Shown: positions 1 to 7,723 of the stretch, piece by piece
Numbering within the stretch: the first letter of the stretch is position 1
Layout: the number at the start of each line of letters is the position of its first letter
Assembly (NCBI GenBank): GCA_905210855.1
Contig: CAJLYL010000017.1
Span: 1 to 26,394, forward strand
Reading direction: 5' to 3'
DNA length: 26,394 nt
From: an uncultured Clostridia bacterium
GTDB taxonomy: Bacteria; Bacillota; Clostridia; UMGS1810
Made by a program: the position numbers and the translations under genes
Notes under the pieces: generated by a model
Databases searched by the model: none
Seen by the model: the letters and a program-made list of their open reading frames with translations, nothing else
Told to the model about the DNA's origin: nothing

Positions 1-23
1 GAGCCTTTGTGTTTGTCGTGATA

Positions 24-2195
24 TTAGAATAAACTCATCTGCTCATTTGGGTCGTCGTCATCCTTCAGATAATACCCTGTTGCTGGGATATTCTTTGCGC
101 GGTAATAATCCGGATTTGTAAAGCTGACGTCCTTTAAGAACTCTACCTTGGCTATGGTGCTTTTTTTCTTCATGTTCATGACCGCCACGCCCTGGGTGTT
201 CTTGGTCGTCTTGGTTTGCATTACGGAGGTGTTGAATATCAGTATCTTGTCGAGGGAACTGTATACAACCATGTCCTCGTCCTGCGGCAGATATTTAATT
301 TGCACAAGGTTCAGCTTGTCCGTGTAGGCGTTTATCAGCTTTTTGCGGTTGGTCTTTGTCTCGTATGATTTAAGCGAAACTCTTGCCGCTTTGCCGTTGT
401 CGAACATAAAGAACAGGTCGCCGGCGTAGTCTGCTGTGGGAAGCACAAATACTATCTTTTCGCCCGGTTCCATCTCGCACAGGTTGGGTACATAGTGACC
501 CCACTCGCTCGCCTTGCACAGGGCAATGTCGTATGTTTTCATCTTGTAGCAGTTGCACTTGTCGCTGAACAGCAGCAAATCTGTCTTGTTGGTAGTGTCG
601 TAGTCGCACAGAATCTCGTCGCCGTCCTTTAGCTTTTGCTCGCCGCTGGAGCGCAGCGACACCTGGGATATCTTCTTGAGATAATTGTCTCTTGTGAACA
701 GGATTTTGAGGTTGTAGTCCTCTATGACCGTCTCCACGCTCACGTCCTCGCTGTCGTCGTCATAGATTATCTCCGTCCTGCGGTCGGCGCCGTATTTTTT
801 CGATATCTCTCTAAGCTCGGAGATGATGATTTTCTTTATCTCGTTGTCGTCCTCCAGGATTTTTTTCAGCCTGTCAAGCTCTTTTATCAGCTCGTCAACG
901 TCCTTTATCCTGTTGACAATGTACTCTTTGTTGAGGTTTCGCAGTTTTATCTCGGCAATGTAGTTTGCCTGCACTTCGTCTATGTCAAAGCCTTTCATAA
1001 GGTTGGGCACAACATCCTCGTCGCGCTCGGTTCCTCTGATGATTGCAATAGCCTTGTCTATGTCGAGCAGGATTTTCTTAAGACCTTCCAGCAGATGCAG
1101 TTTGTGGGTCATCTTGTCGATGTCAAACTTAATTTTGCGCTTTATGCAGTTTTGGCGGAACACAGACCAGTTTTTGAGTATCTCCTTGATTCCCATAACC
1201 TTTGGCGTGGTGCCGTCCAGTATGTTGAAATTGCAGCTGAAGCTATCCTCAAGCGGAGTGAGCTTGAAGAGTTTTTTCATCAGCATATCCGCGTCACAGC
1301 TCTTTTTTACATCAAGAGTTATCTTGAGTCCGTTAAGATCTGTCTCGTCTCTCAGGTCGTTTATCTCGCGGATCTTGCCCGATTTTATCAGCTCTATTAT
1401 CTTGTCGATAATTGCCTCGGAAGTGGTGGAGTAGGGGATTTCGTAAATCTCTATATATCCGTTTTTCTTGTCGAAACGGTATTTGCTGCGCAACCTCACC
1501 GAACCTCTGCCGGTGTCATATATCTTTCTTATTGTCTCCTCGTCATATATCAGCTCGCCGCCCGTGGTGAAATCCGGCGCAAGCAGAGTTTTGGTTATGT
1601 CGCAGTTCTCGGATTTAAGAAAAGCTATTGTTGTATCGCACACCTCGCGCAGATTGAATGAGCATATGTTGCTCGCCATGCCGACCGCTATGCCCTGGTT
1701 GGGGTTGACAAGTATGTTCGGAAACGACACGGGGAGCAGGGTAGGCTCTTTGAGCGTGCCGTCGTAGTTATCCACAAAGTCCACGGTGTTCTTGTCTATG
1801 TCGCCGAAGAGTTCCTTGCAGATAGGTTCCAGCTTGACCTCGGTGTATCGCGACGCTGCGAAAGCCATGTCGCGCGAATAGTGCTTGGCAAAGTTGCCCT
1901 TGGAGTCTACCAGGGGGTGCAGCAGAGAATCGTTGCCGCGCGTGAGACGCACCATGGTTTCGTATATCGCCATGTCGCCGTGGGGGTTCAACTTCATTGT
2001 CTGACCCACCACATTGGCGGATTTTGTGCGCTGACCGTTTATCAGATTCATCTTGTACATGGTGTACAGCAGCTTTCTGTGCGACGGCTTGAAACCGTCT
2101 ATCTCCGGTATCGCACGGGATATTATTACACTCATTGCGTAGGGCATATAGTTCTCGCGCAGGGTGTCTGTTATAAGTTGATCTTCATGAAACAT
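24..2195 (-). CDS. parC: DNA topoisomerase IV subunit A-like protein (ParC/GyrA family)
   Basis: This is the DNA cleavage and rejoining subunit of a type IIA topoisomerase, acting with the ParE-like protein encoded 32 bp upstream. It has 723 residues, short for GyrA and usual for Clostridial ParC-like paralogues. The catalytic tyrosine is Y117 in the AASRYTEV motif. The quinolone-determining segment reads HGDMAIYE (72-79), with Met at the usual Ser position. Residues 1 to about 480 match the winged-helix/tower/coiled-coil core and about 490-700 a degenerate beta-pinwheel. The tail is acidic (KDDDDPNE) and ends in QMSLF. The start ATG has an AAGGAGAT ribosome binding site. It is the last visible gene of a leftward operon. 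Family assignment is firm. ParC rather than GyrA is inferred from pairing, length and tail. Confidence 0.9.
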   Translation of the reverse strand: MFHEDQLITDTLRENYMPYAMSVIISRAIPEIDGFKPSHRKLLYTMYKMNLINGQRTKSANVVGQTMKLNPHGDMAIYETMVRLTRGNDSLLHPLVDSKGNFAKHYSRDMAFAASRYTEVKLEPICKELFGDIDKNTVDFVDNYDGTLKEPTLLPVSFPNILVNPNQGIAVGMASNICSFNLREVCDTTIAFLKSENCDITKTLLAPDFTTGGELIYDEETIRKIYDTGRGSVRLRSKYRFDKKNGYIEIYEIPYSTTSEAIIDKIIELIKSGKIREINDLRDETDLNGLKITLDVKKSCDADMLMKKLFKLTPLEDSFSCNFNILDGTTPKVMGIKEILKNWSVFRQNCIKRKIKFDIDKMTHKLHLLEGLKKILLDIDKAIAIIRGTERDEDVVPNLMKGFDIDEVQANYIAEIKLRNLNKEYIVNRIKDVDELIKELDRLKKILEDDNEIKKIIISELREISKKYGADRRTEIIYDDDSEDVSVETVIEDYNLKILFTRDNYLKKISQVSLRSSGEQKLKDGDEILCDYDTTNKTDLLLFSDKCNCYKMKTYDIALCKASEWGHYVPNLCEMEPGEKIVFVLPTADYAGDLFFMFDNGKAARVSLKSYETKTNRKKLINAYTDKLNLVQIKYLPQDEDMVVYSSLDKILIFNTSVMQTKTTKNTQGVAVMNMKKKSTIAKVEFLKDVSFTNPDYYRAKNIPATGYYLKDDDDPNEQMSLF

Positions 2196-2227
2196 TGGTT
2201 AAATCAATCTCCTTGTCCAAAATTCAA

Positions 2228-4219
2228 TCAGCTCAAATCGAGCATATCGAGATACAGGTGTCCGTTCTCGGCGATATATTCTTTTCGCGCCGGCAGCTCG
2301 TCGCCGAGCAGCAGGTCGAAAACCTGCGATGTCTTTGCTACATCGTCGGCGTTTATTTTTATCAGCCGCCTTGTCTCGGGGTTCATGGTAGTCTGCCACA
2401 TCATCTCGGGTTCGTTTTCACCAAGTCCCTTTGAGCGCTGAACGGTGTATTTTTCGTCGCCGATTTTCTTTATGATGTCCGATTTTTCCTTTTCACTGTA
2501 CGCAAAGTAGGTTTTCTTCTTCGCTGTTATCTCAAACAGCGGCGACTCCGCGATAAACACCTTGCCTTCGTTTATAATCGTGGGCACCAGTCGGTAGAGC
2601 ATGGCGAGGATGAGGGTGCGGATCTGAAATCCGTCCACATCGGCATCGGTGCAGATGACCACCTTGTCCCAGCGCAGATTTTTCATGTCAAATGTGGACA
2701 GGTTTTTGTTGTGCTTGGAGTTTATCTCTACTCCGCAGCCGAGCACCTTGAGCAAATCCACTATTACGTCGCTCTTGAAAATCTTGTCGTAGTCTGCCTT
2801 GAGGCAGTTGAGGATTTTGCCGCGCACGGGCATTATCGCCTGGAACTCGGAGTCTCTGCCGAGCTTACACGAACCGAGCGCGGAGTCTCCCTCCACGATG
2901 TATACCTCGCGTTTGGACACATCCTTGGTTCTGCAATCGACGAACTTCTGCACACGGTTGTTTATGTCTATGCTGCCGCTCAGTTTCTTTGCAATGTTGA
3001 CCCTGGCTTTCTCCGCGTGTTCGCGGCTACGCTTGTTTACAAGCACCTGGGCGGCAATCTTCTCCGCCTCCATCTTGTTTTCTATAAAATACACCTCAAG
3101 CTCGTGGCGCAAAAACTCCGTCATTGCCTCCTGGATAAACTTGTTGTTTATCGCCTTTTTGGTCTGGTTTTCGTAACTGGTAAGACCCGAGAGCGAGTTT
3201 GACACAAGTATGAGGCAATCCCTGACATCATTAAAATTTATCTTCGATTCGTTTTTGGTGTACTTGTTGTTGGCTTTGAGATATTTGTCTATGGTGTATA
3301 CAAAGGCGTTGCTGACCGCCTTGTCGGGCGAGCCGCCATGTTCGAGAAAGCTTGAGTTGTGGTAATACTCAAGCAGATTTACCTTGTTGCTGAAGCAGAA
3401 TGCCACAGAGAGCTTTACGTTGTAGTCCGGCTTGTCCTCGCGGTCTCTGCCGCGGCGATCGCACTCGATGTATTTTGTCTCGGTCATTGCCGTGCCTGCG
3501 GCAACCTCGTTCACATAGTCTACAATGCCGTTTTCGTAGACAAAATCCGTCTCCTCAAACTGCCCCTTTGTCACTTCGTTTTTGAACTTGAGCAGCAGAC
3601 CTTTGTTTACAATCGCCTGCTTTTTGAGTATGTTGTAAAAGTATTCCACGGGTATGCTTATATCCGTGAATACGTTTATATCCGGTCGCCATTTTATCCT
3701 CGTCATGGTGTGGCGGTAGCGGTACTCTGTCTTTATCAGTCCGCCGACGTTGTTGCCGCTCTCAAAGTGCAGCTCGTATTTGTAGCCGTCACGGCATACG
3801 GTCACGTCCATGTATTCCGACGCATACTGCGTTGCACACGCGCCCAGACCGTTGAGACCAAGGCTGTATTCATAGTTTTCGCCGTTGTTTGTGTTGTATT
3901 TGCCGCCGGCGTACATCTCGCAGAACACCAGTTCCCAGTTGTATCTCTCCTCAACGGGGTTGTAGTCCACGGGCACACCTCTGCCGTAGTCGAGCACCTC
4001 TATGGAGTTGTCGAGAAATTTTGTCACTTCAATTACCGTTCCGTGACCCTCTCTTGCCTCGTCTATGGAGTTTGACAGAATTTCAAATACGGCGTGTTCG
4101 CAGCCCTCCAGTCCGTCCGAACCGAAGATTACGGACGGGCGCAGCCTTACTCTGTCCGCGCCCTTGAGCTGGGTTATGCTCTCGTTTGAGTATTCCGAAC
4201 TGTTTTTTGATTTTGCCAT
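2228..4219 (-). CDS. parE: DNA topoisomerase IV subunit B-like protein (ParE/GyrB family)
   Basis: ATPase subunit of a type IIA topoisomerase, partner of the adjacent ParC-like protein; 663 residues. The GHKL ATPase motifs are visible: E46, N50 and D53 in FEILSNSIDEA, DYGRG at 77-81, and GLNGLGA near 121-127, where Asn replaces the usual His of GLHGVGA. The TOPRIM metal and strand-passage motifs follow: EGDSALGS (443-450), DADVDG (525-530) and QRSKGLGE (594-601). EGDSALGS departs from the usual EGDSAGGS. The divergence from housekeeping GyrB suggests a Clostridial topo IV lineage. The start has an AAAGGATG site. The gap to the upstream decarboxylase-like gene is only 27 bp, so co-transcription is likely. 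Confidence 0.92.
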   Translation of the reverse strand: MAKSKNSSEYSNESITQLKGADRVRLRPSVIFGSDGLEGCEHAVFEILSNSIDEAREGHGTVIEVTKFLDNSIEVLDYGRGVPVDYNPVEERYNWELVFCEMYAGGKYNTNNGENYEYSLGLNGLGACATQYASEYMDVTVCRDGYKYELHFESGNNVGGLIKTEYRYRHTMTRIKWRPDINVFTDISIPVEYFYNILKKQAIVNKGLLLKFKNEVTKGQFEETDFVYENGIVDYVNEVAAGTAMTETKYIECDRRGRDREDKPDYNVKLSVAFCFSNKVNLLEYYHNSSFLEHGGSPDKAVSNAFVYTIDKYLKANNKYTKNESKINFNDVRDCLILVSNSLSGLTSYENQTKKAINNKFIQEAMTEFLRHELEVYFIENKMEAEKIAAQVLVNKRSREHAEKARVNIAKKLSGSIDINNRVQKFVDCRTKDVSKREVYIVEGDSALGSCKLGRDSEFQAIMPVRGKILNCLKADYDKIFKSDVIVDLLKVLGCGVEINSKHNKNLSTFDMKNLRWDKVVICTDADVDGFQIRTLILAMLYRLVPTIINEGKVFIAESPLFEITAKKKTYFAYSEKEKSDIIKKIGDEKYTVQRSKGLGENEPEMMWQTTMNPETRRLIKINADDVAKTSQVFDLLLGDELPARKEYIAENGHLYLDMLDLS

Positions 4220-4246
4220 TATTTATATCATCCTTTCGGCAGTAAA

Positions 4247-5689
4247 CTAAATTCCAAACGCGGCGGATATGTCCGCTACCTCAAAGTTGCCCGATGAGGT
4301 GAGGCCGCCTATATAGCCGCCGTTTGCGGTGAATCGCTCAATGTCCGCCAGATGTGATTCGTTTATGCGCTCGCCGGGGATTATGACCGGCACATACATC
4401 GGGCAGGCATATACACACGATTTGCATATTCTGCCCGTGACGGCATTGGGCGACACTATGTCCGCTGCTGCGCTCATTGTGCCCGACGGGGCGCAGGCAA
4501 GCGTCACATCGGTGTTTATGTCAGGCACAGCCGGCTCGGGCGTGAGCGGCTCAACGTGCCTTTTGAGGAATTGCCTGTATATAGCCATTATGGTTGTCAT
4601 GAGCTTGCGGATATCGTGCGACGAATTGAACAGGCTTGCCACAAGCACCACGTTATAACCGATTGCCGCCTCAGGCTCGATTGATTTGCCGCGCATGAAC
4701 TCCGCCGCCTCGCGCGCGGTTATGCCTATCTTAGAAAAATTAAGCACAATTCGCGTCGCATCGACGCTGTCGTCCGCATAGCTGCCGAGGTCGTCGGCAG
4801 AGAACCACACTATGTCCGTGCCGTCGTTTATCAGGTCGCGGCAGCGCTCAATCTCGCGCGTCAGCTTTGTGTAGCGTTTGGATTTTGACTGCGCGTAATA
4901 TATGGAGTTTTCCAGTGCGCACAGATACGCGTTGGAAGTATCCGGCGACTGGTAGGTGTACACCGTGCTCCGCACCCGATTCAGATCTATGGTGTCGTTG
5001 TTCACATGGAGGATAACTCCGCCCGACATTGAGCCGAGGGTTTCGCCGGCGTTGTGCAGCACCATGTCCGCGCCGTGCTCTATGGCGGACTGCGGCAGCT
5101 CGGCAGCAAAGGGGAGATGCGCCCCGTGCGATTCGTCAGCGAGCAGCAGCATATTATATTTGTATGCCAGCTCGGCTATCTCCGCAACGTCGGATATCAC
5201 TCCGTAGTAGGTCGGCGTGGTTATGAATATCGCCTTGGCGTCGCTGTTGGCGGCGAGGGTTGTCTCCAGGGCATAGGTGTCTATGCCGCAGAATATACCC
5301 AGCTCCGTGTTGTAGTGCCGCTGCACAAACACTGGTATCAAGCGGTTGAGCATGACTGCGTCTATCACGGATTTGTGGCAGCAGCGGTCTATTATTATCT
5401 TGTCGCCGGGGCGCAGGACTGAGCCTATCATCGCCATTATGCCGCACGATGTCCCATTGGTGATGTAGTAGCTGTGCGATGTCCTGTACATCTTCATCAA
5501 CTGATATTCCGAGTCGAGAATGTAACCCTTGGGAGTGTCGAGCGTGTCCGTCTCAAAAGAGGACGCGGCGTCCAGGCGGCAAAAGTTCTTGGAATTAAGT
5601 ATCACTTTGCCGTTGTGCCCGGGGGTGGTAAACAGCACTCTCTGCTTGGAAATATATTTTTTTACTCCTGTGTAAATAGGTGGTTTCAT
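4247..5689 (-). CDS. Orn/Lys/Arg decarboxylase-like protein lacking the PLP lysine
   Basis: A 480-residue protein with the fold-type I major domain of the Orn/Lys/Arg decarboxylase family (YaaO/SpeA-like of Bacillota). Family landmarks are present: TPGHNG at 23-28, NGTSCG at 78-83, RCCHKS at 102-107, and ADESHGAH (184-191), which supplies the PLP-binding Asp185. At the Schiff-base site, where relatives have a THKT-like motif, this protein reads NAGET. The Lys is Glu216 (codon GAA, confirmed in the bases) and the preceding His is Gly215. It is therefore probably not a normal PLP decarboxylase. The start at 5689 gives 17 bp to birA and a GGGAG site; an upstream in-frame start would overlap birA. 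The C-terminal region (about 390-480) retains the family's PGERI motif. Substrate or role is unknown. Confidence 0.85.
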   Translation of the reverse strand: MKPPIYTGVKKYISKQRVLFTTPGHNGKVILNSKNFCRLDAASSFETDTLDTPKGYILDSEYQLMKMYRTSHSYYITNGTSCGIMAMIGSVLRPGDKIIIDRCCHKSVIDAVMLNRLIPVFVQRHYNTELGIFCGIDTYALETTLAANSDAKAIFITTPTYYGVISDVAEIAELAYKYNMLLLADESHGAHLPFAAELPQSAIEHGADMVLHNAGETLGSMSGGVILHVNNDTIDLNRVRSTVYTYQSPDTSNAYLCALENSIYYAQSKSKRYTKLTREIERCRDLINDGTDIVWFSADDLGSYADDSVDATRIVLNFSKIGITAREAAEFMRGKSIEPEAAIGYNVVLVASLFNSSHDIRKLMTTIMAIYRQFLKRHVEPLTPEPAVPDINTDVTLACAPSGTMSAAADIVSPNAVTGRICKSCVYACPMYVPVIIPGERINESHLADIERFTANGGYIGGLTSSGNFEVADISAAFGI

Positions 5690-5706
5690 TTTTTGTCTCC
5701 CGTTTA

Positions 5707-6678
5707 TTAATCGACGTAACCGTAGAGTCCGCGCACGGACACCTCGCCGGAGCTTACGGTCACGGTTGATGTGCCGTCTGTCACGGTGAGTGCGCCGTCG
5801 TCCGTTATGCCGGTGCATTTGCCGACAAAGCTCTCTCTGCCGTCGGCGTAGTGCACCGCCACGGTGCTGCCCAGGGTTATGCAATATTTTTTGTATTCGT
5901 CAAGCACGGCGTCTCTGCCGCGCATATATTCTTTTTCAATTGATTTGAGCACATCTGTCAGAAGTTTGTTTTCGTCACAGGCTCTGCCTGTTTCGTTTTT
6001 GATTGACGTTGCATTCGGCAGTCCCTCAAAGTCTGTTTTGTCGGCGTTTATGCCTATGCCTACGCACACATACTCCGTCTCGCCCTCGCATATGCTCATG
6101 GTGGTAAGTATTCCGCATATTTTTTTGCCGTTCAGCACTATATCGTTGGGCCATTTTATGCGGCAGTCTCCGTATTGCGACAGGGCTTTCACCGTGCCGA
6201 GCGCACAGATTACCGTAATGAACGTAACCTCGCTCGGCGGTATCATCGGCATCAGGTTGAACGAAAAATACACTCCGCCGCTGTCGGATTTCCAGTCTCT
6301 GCCCAGTCTGCCTCTGCCGTTTGTCTGAACCTTTGCCGCGACGGTAAGCCCGTGCGTGCGCGGATATTCGGCTATCTTGTCAAAGGTGGAGCTCACCGTG
6401 TCGAACAGATACAGCGGTCTGCCCAAAAACTCCGTGTCGAGCAGCGCGTTTACGGAATCTTCGTTAAGACGCGCCGATTCGCCGTCGAGCTTGTAGCCCT
6501 TGTTTGTAACCGCGGTTATGGCAAAGCCGTCTTTCTTGAGCGCGGCAATGCTTTTCCACACGGCGCTGCGCGTTATGCCGAGCCTTGCGCTTATCGCCTC
6601 GCCGGACACATATCCGCCGTCCGCGCGCAGTATGTCAAGTATGTTGGTTTTGGTATCGTTTTTCATATTATCACACAT
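5707..6678 (-). CDS. birA: Biotin-[acetyl-CoA-carboxylase] ligase / biotin operon repressor
   Basis: Bifunctional BirA: activates biotin with ATP to biotinyl-AMP, transfers it to carrier-protein lysines, and can repress biotin genes through an N-terminal winged helix. It has 323 residues. The helix-turn-helix spans about 11-65 (SARLGITRSAVWKSI). The catalytic domain has the glycine-rich biotin loop GRGRLGRDW (121-129), the KWPND motif (175-179) and GKKICGIL (184-191). The C-terminal beta-barrel domain ends at RGLYGYVD. Two ATGs are possible. The first at 6678 overlaps the upstream phosphoesterase by 8 nt; the second at 6666 follows its stop. Neither has a strong ribosome binding site, so translational coupling is likely. 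Having an HTH makes it a regulator-type BirA, but no biotin gene is visible in the window. Confidence 0.93.
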   Translation of the reverse strand: MCDNMKNDTKTNILDILRADGGYVSGEAISARLGITRSAVWKSIAALKKDGFAITAVTNKGYKLDGESARLNEDSVNALLDTEFLGRPLYLFDTVSSTFDKIAEYPRTHGLTVAAKVQTNGRGRLGRDWKSDSGGVYFSFNLMPMIPPSEVTFITVICALGTVKALSQYGDCRIKWPNDIVLNGKKICGILTTMSICEGETEYVCVGIGINADKTDFEGLPNATSIKNETGRACDENKLLTDVLKSIEKEYMRGRDAVLDEYKKYCITLGSTVAVHYADGRESFVGKCTGITDDGALTVTDGTSTVTVSSGEVSVRGLYGYVD

Positions 6679-7132
6679 CTTTTATCTCGGCTTTCATTTC
6701 GCCGTTTTCGTCAATTTCTATCAAGCCGTATGAGCTGCGGCTGCCCGGGTTCATGATGACAAGTCCGCCGCCGGTCTCGAGATATCTGCAATGCGTGTGA
6801 CCGAACAGAGCTATGTCGGCACCGTTTGCACGTGCCGCCGCCGTGAGCGCTTGCAGACCGTATTTTACATTATATTTGTGCCCGTGGCAGATGAAGAACT
6901 TTTTGCCGCCTATCTCGGTGATTATCTCGTAGGGATAGCTTTTGCAGAACCAATCGTTGTTGCCGAGTACGCATATTATCCTGCGCATGGGATAGATGCT
7001 GCGCAGCTCGTCGCAGTCTGCCGCCATGTCGCCCAGGTGGATTACATAATCGGGATTCAGTTCTTCAATGAGTGACACCGCGTTGGCAGTGTACCCGTGC
7101 GTATCGCTGATAATTAACAGTTTCAAATCCAT
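6671..7132 (-). CDS. Metallophosphoesterase (YfcE/MJ0936-type phosphodiesterase)
   Basis: A small single-domain calcineurin-like phosphodiesterase of 153 residues. All metal-binding motifs of the family are present in order: SDTHG (D10, H12), LGD (D35), GNND (N59), CHGH (H83) and GHTH (H112, H114). Members hydrolyse phosphodiester bonds in small nucleotides or model substrates; the physiological substrate cannot be read from the sequence. It is the first gene of the leftward operon, just downstream of a clear promoter, and overlaps birA by 8 nt. YfcE and MJ0936 are the closest named types. Confidence 0.9.
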   Translation of the reverse strand: MDLKLLIISDTHGYTANAVSLIEELNPDYVIHLGDMAADCDELRSIYPMRRIICVLGNNDWFCKSYPYEIITEIGGKKFFICHGHKYNVKYGLQALTAAARANGADIALFGHTHCRYLETGGGLVIMNPGSRSSYGLIEIDENGEMKAEIKDV

Positions 7133-7147
7133 AACACCTCATAATAA

Positions 7148-7176
7148 ATTATAATACATAATCTGCGGAATTGCAA
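7148..7176 (-). promoter_or_regulatory. Promoter of the phosphoesterase-birA-parEC operon
   Basis: On the minus strand, TTGCAA (7176-7171) and TATAAT (7153-7148) are separated by exactly 17 bp, about 15 bp upstream of the phosphoesterase start. No other good promoter is seen between the five genes of the operon. Confidence 0.7.
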
Positions 7177-7225
7177 TATAAAAAATCCCTTGTTTTCATT
7201 AAACTGAAAAAAATGTTTCAAAACC

Positions 7226-7254
7226 CTTGACTTATTGTCGATTTGCTGATATAA
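7226..7254 (+). promoter_or_regulatory. Promoter of tRNA-Ser
   Basis: TTGACT (7226-7231) and a perfect TATAAT (7249-7254) with 17 bp spacing, placing the transcription start near 7261, about 28 nt before the mature tRNA. Confidence 0.85.
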
Positions 7255-7288
7255 TATTAAAGTCGCTTGTGTGAGCGGCAAAATATTC

Positions 7289-7380
7289 GGAGACGTATCG
7301 AAGTGGTCATAACGAGCACGATTGGAAATCGTGTTGCCGTGATGAGCGGCACGTGGGTTCAAATCCCACCGTCTCCGCCA
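7289..7380 (+). tRNA. tRNA-Ser (anticodon GGA)
   Basis: Acceptor arm GGAGACG/CGTCTCC, discriminator G and an encoded CCA end. The anticodon stem CACGA/TCGTG encloses the loop TTGGAAA with anticodon GGA at 7324-7326, reading UCC and UCU. The long variable arm (TTGCCGTGATGAGCGGCA region) is that of a class II serine tRNA, and the T arm is GTGGG-TTCAAAT-CCCAC. All the elements needed for cloverleaf folding are intact. Confidence 0.97.
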
Positions 7381-7386
7381 GAAAAA

Positions 7387-7409
7387 GCACACCGGCGGTG
7401 TGCTTTTTT
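7387..7409 (+). terminator. Intrinsic terminator of tRNA-Ser
   Basis: Stem GCACACC/GGTGTGC with a GGC loop followed by six T, beginning 6 nt after the tRNA CCA end. Confidence 0.9.
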
Positions 7410-7413
7410 CAAC

Positions 7414-7590
7414 GAAATTTGCCGCTGCACGTCAAGTGAAACGGTTGCGCCGTGAAATGTGCCTTCGGCGCGTGAAATATCCGCTAAAGCGGATGTTAAA
7501 AGGCAAATTTCATTTCACGGAAAGCTTTAGCTTTCCGTTTCACAAATTGCGTGAGCAATTTATATCACATCTTGCATCAAGATATTTCAC
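7414..7590. repeat. Short-hairpin array A (GTGAAAT / ATTTCAC spacers)
   Basis: A non-coding stretch made of small perfect hairpins separated by a 7-nt element. Hairpins include GTGCC-TTC-GGCGC (7459-7471), ATCCGC-TAAA-GCGGAT (7479-7494), GGAAAGC-TTTA-GCTTTCC (7519-7536), AAATTGC-GTGA-GCAATTT (7544-7561) and ATCTTG-CAT-CAAGAT (7569-7583). The spacer is GTGAAAT in the left half (7452, 7472) and its complement ATTTCAC in the right half (7512, 7584; near-copies at 7537 and 7562). GAAATTTGCC (7414-7423) is also perfectly complementary to 7502-7511. The rest of the gene-free stretch to 7723 holds only the dtxR leader. Confidence 0.8.
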
Positions 7591-7620
7591 TGTATGATTT
7601 TCAATATGTGTTATAAATTA

Positions 7621-7676
7621 GGGTAGCTGCCTGCATCCTTAAAGAAATGTGAAAGCCGGACTAAGCAGGCGTGGCT
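7621..7676 (+). other. Possible structured leader of dtxR
   Basis: In the 100 nt before dtxR, GCCTGC (7629-7634) pairs perfectly with GCAGGC (7665-7670). AGCC inside the loop (7654-7657) can pair with GGCT just outside it (7673-7676), giving an H-type pseudoknot arrangement. A TATAAA hexamer lies at 7612-7617. It does not match a riboswitch class that I can recognise, so this is only a structural suggestion. Confidence 0.35.
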
Positions 7677-7723
7677 CGTTTGCTCCGTTTTTTGCATAAG
7701 AATAAAAAAGAAGGTCATGAAAT

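Noticed and set aside
636..1661. Long open frame of 341 codons on the plus strand
   Set aside because: Antisense to parC, no recognisable domains, low-complexity Tyr/Val/Leu composition typical of a shadow of a real gene.
5690..5884. N-terminal extension of the decarboxylase-like gene in the same frame
   Set aside because: It lies wholly inside birA, has no family similarity, and the ATG at 5689 has a GGGAG site and family-like N-terminus.
7123..7392. Minus-strand 89-codon frame over the tRNA-Ser
   Set aside because: Overlaps the tRNA, its promoter and terminator; no similarity to any protein.
7414..7590. Array A considered as a CRISPR array
   Set aside because: Repeat units are only 7 nt, intervening sequences are palindromes rather than unique spacers, and there are no cas genes.
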